From NCBI GenBank assembly GCA_946409745.1, contig CAMJXP010000003.1:1-42620 (forward strand): a DNA stretch of 42,620 nt. Reading direction: 5' to 3'. Below are positions 39,640-42,620 of this stretch, piece after piece (position 1 is the stretch's first letter; every line of letters begins with the position of its first letter). The stretch is from an uncultured Candidatus Saccharibacteria bacterium. Its GTDB lineage: Bacteria; Patescibacteriota; Saccharimonadia; Saccharimonadales; Saccharimonadaceae. A program made the position numbers and the translations under genes. The notes under the pieces are model-generated. The model did no database searches. It saw only the letters and a list, made by a program, of their open reading frames with translations, and had not been told where the DNA came from.

Positions 39640-40869
39640 CTATTTCCTCTTATGTTTTATTGTATTATTGTAAACCTTGATACATTTTTTTGCAACATCA
39701 TTCCACGAAATTTTGTTGTACTCGTGCTTGACGTTGGTTTGTAATGCCTCGCGAAGCTCTGGGTTTTTTGAGATCGAAACAATCTCGTCGGCGAGCTTTC
39801 GCTCATCCCAGAAATCGTAGGTCATGGCGGACCAAATTACTTCGGCAACGCCAGATTGTTTAGTCAGGATTAGTGCATCGCCGTGGTGAGCGGCTTCCAG
39901 TGCAGTTAATCCAAACGGCTCAGAGATTGAGCTCATCACGAAAATGTCAGAAACAGCATAAATGTCGCGAAGTCTGCGACCGCGAATAAATCCGGTAAAG
40001 ATGACGTTCTTCGAAATACCGAGATCGGCCGCCATTTCGATCAATTCATTTCTTTCTTCGCCATCGCCAGCAAAGACAAAGATTAGCTTTGGATTCTTAG
40101 ATACGGCAAGAGCGGCTGCCTCCATGAGATTGTGCAAACCTTTTTGAACGGTAAAACGTCCAACCGTCGAAACGATTGTGCAGCCATTTTCTTTTTGCTT
40201 AAGTAAGAATTTATAGGTTTGTTCCTGGAATTGATAATCCGAATTCTCGTAATTTTCGTCGAGGGAATTATAGACGACATCAATTTTGCTTAGTGGGATA
40301 TTGTACTTTTGGTGAACGATGCGTTTCGTGGCTTCGGACACTGCGATGATTTTGTCGGCCATCATGAGACCTTCATATTCAATCTCATGGATAATTGGAT
40401 TCCCAGAATGCATGCCGGCACGATCGAATTCGGTTGCGTGGACGTGGGCGATTAGTGGAATATCGTAATTCTTCTTGGCAATCATGCCAGCTTCATAAGT
40501 TAGCCAGTCGTGTGCATGAACGATTTCTGGTTTTTCGTGGTTTGACAGATACTTATCAACATATTCACAGTATGATTTTTGGACGTCGCGGATAGAGATT
40601 AAATCTTGCTTATCGTGAGTTGGAATGATTTTTTCAGTGAGTCTCAGCGATTCATAAGCGCCACCACCATAACGATAAATCGGATCAAGATGAGTAGCAG
40701 AAAGAATATGCATAAACTTAATGTCAGGATGTTCGGCCTCGTAGGGAACGACAAAATCAATATCGACGCCCTGGCGCGACAAAGCCCTTGCCATGTTCAA
40801 GCACGCGACACCAAGTCCTCCACTATTGTGAGGTGGTAGTTCCCAACCTAACATAAGTATTTTCATCAT
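39640..40869 (-). CDS. GT4 glycosyltransferase, glycogen-synthase-like
   Basis: The 409-residue GT-B protein has the N-terminal glycine loop (PPHNSGGLGVACLNMARAL), HAHDW, the donor-site STVGRFTVQKG and the C-terminal EPFGLTALEA motif of retaining GT4 enzymes. Paired with GH57 it probably builds a storage alpha-glucan. The start is ATG 40869 or the adjacent ATG 40866; both follow a TGCTAAAAT box by 5-8 nt with no Shine-Dalgarno. Confidence 0.88.
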   Translation of the reverse strand: MMKILMLGWELPPHNSGGLGVACLNMARALSRQGVDIDFVVPYEAEHPDIKFMHILSATHLDPIYRYGGGAYESLRLTEKIIPTHDKQDLISIRDVQKSYCEYVDKYLSNHEKPEIVHAHDWLTYEAGMIAKKNYDIPLIAHVHATEFDRAGMHSGNPIIHEIEYEGLMMADKIIAVSEATKRIVHQKYNIPLSKIDVVYNSLDENYENSDYQFQEQTYKFLLKQKENGCTIVSTVGRFTVQKGLHNLMEAAALAVSKNPKLIFVFAGDGEERNELIEMAADLGISKNVIFTGFIRGRRLRDIYAVSDIFVMSSISEPFGLTALEAAHHGDALILTKQSGVAEVIWSAMTYDFWDERKLADEIVSISKNPELREALQTNVKHEYNKISWNDVAKKCIKVYNNTIKHKRK

Positions 40870-40874
40870 TTATA

Positions 40875-40883
40875 ATTTTAGCA
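40875..40883 (-). promoter_or_regulatory. Extended -10 promoter of the glycan operon
   Basis: TGCTAAAAT on the minus strand, 5-8 nt before the paired ATGATG start. Confidence 0.65.
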
Positions 40884-40931
40884 CGTTTTATAGTATTTGT
40901 GCTAATTTTTAGTGATTTTTTGCACAAAATA

Positions 40932-40940
40932 TGGTAAAAT
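40932..40940 (+). promoter_or_regulatory. Extended -10 promoter of tRNA-Trp
   Basis: TGGTAAAAT, 16 nt before the mature tRNA. Confidence 0.6.
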
Positions 40941-40956
40941 TAAGTATGTACTTTGT

Positions 40957-41032
40957 AGGGGTGTAGCTCAGTTGGTAGAGCACTGGTCTCCAAAACCAGG
41001 TGTCGCGAGTTCAAGTCTTGCCGCCCCTGCCA
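40957..41032 (+). tRNA. tRNA-Trp (anticodon CCA)
   Basis: Cloverleaf: acceptor AGGGGTG/CGCCCCT, D arm GCTC..GAGC, anticodon stem CTGGT/ACCAG with loop CTCCAAA, T arm GCGAG TTCAAGT CTTGC, discriminator G and encoded CCA. Its 3' end is 4 bp from the convergent pyrG stop. A CCA anticodon and no UCA-anticodon tRNA here agree with a standard code. Confidence 0.97.
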
Positions 41033-41036
41033 TTTT

Positions 41037-42620
<1,584 letters not shown>

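Overview
The window looks like a chromosomal segment of a Candidate Phyla Radiation bacterium, most probably a Candidatus Saccharibacteria (TM7) relative. The support is indirect: moderate G+C, standard genetic code (TGA works as stop and Trp is TGG, unlike Absconditabacteria/Gracilibacteria), a compact GpsA, an anaerobic ribonucleotide reductase pair (nrdD/nrdG), a GH57 + GT4 alpha-glucan pair, surface proteins with FISUMP domains, and very short or leaderless 5' ends. No rRNA or species marker is present, so the assignment is inference.

Layout. 1-3269: a leftward promoter and the first codons of a gene leaving the window, an ADP-ribosylglycohydrolase, a YcxB-like membrane protein with a histone-H1-like tail, and a Pol-beta-type nucleotidyltransferase. 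3273-9655: a terminator-bounded module, the most interesting part. A leftward operon (protein-kinase-like protein, vWA protein, divergent adenylosuccinate-synthetase-like enzyme, helix-hairpin-helix protein) shares a divergent promoter region with a rightward SPFH/flotillin-like membrane protein. 9664-15750: AAA+CYTH protein, a small unknown, VanZ-like protein, Y-family polymerase with a YolD-like partner, a small membrane protein, SDR dehydrogenase, rubrerythrin, DUF5684-like membrane protein. 15811-23270: tRNA-Thr, rmuC, spermidine-synthase-like membrane protein, lepB, a polytopic membrane protein, htrA, prmC, prfA, tRNA-Val.

23271-27176 looks like an acquired or rearranged island: a 500-bp non-coding stretch, a large surface protein with two near-identical tandem FISUMP repeats, and a YfcE-type phosphoesterase whose reading frame runs past its expected end and through terminator-like hairpins. 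Short matching repeats lie on both sides. 27144-30027: isochorismatase-family and GyrI-like proteins and two exported proteins. 30069-32971: nrdD-nrdG behind two NrdR-box-like palindromes. 33014-38406: DUF916-like membrane protein, gpsA, a UvrD helicase-nuclease fusion, a tiny zinc-knuckle protein, a cysteine-less L33. 38433-42620: GH57 and GT4 enzymes, tRNA-Trp, and pyrG, which is cut by the right edge.

Common themes are extended -10 promoters (TGnTATAAT or TGnTAAAAT), start codons 5-8 nt after the -10 box with no Shine-Dalgarno for first genes of units, and strong Shine-Dalgarno sites for internal operon genes. Many ORFs that begin at an upstream alternative codon have been re-started here at the codon that follows the ribosome-binding site.
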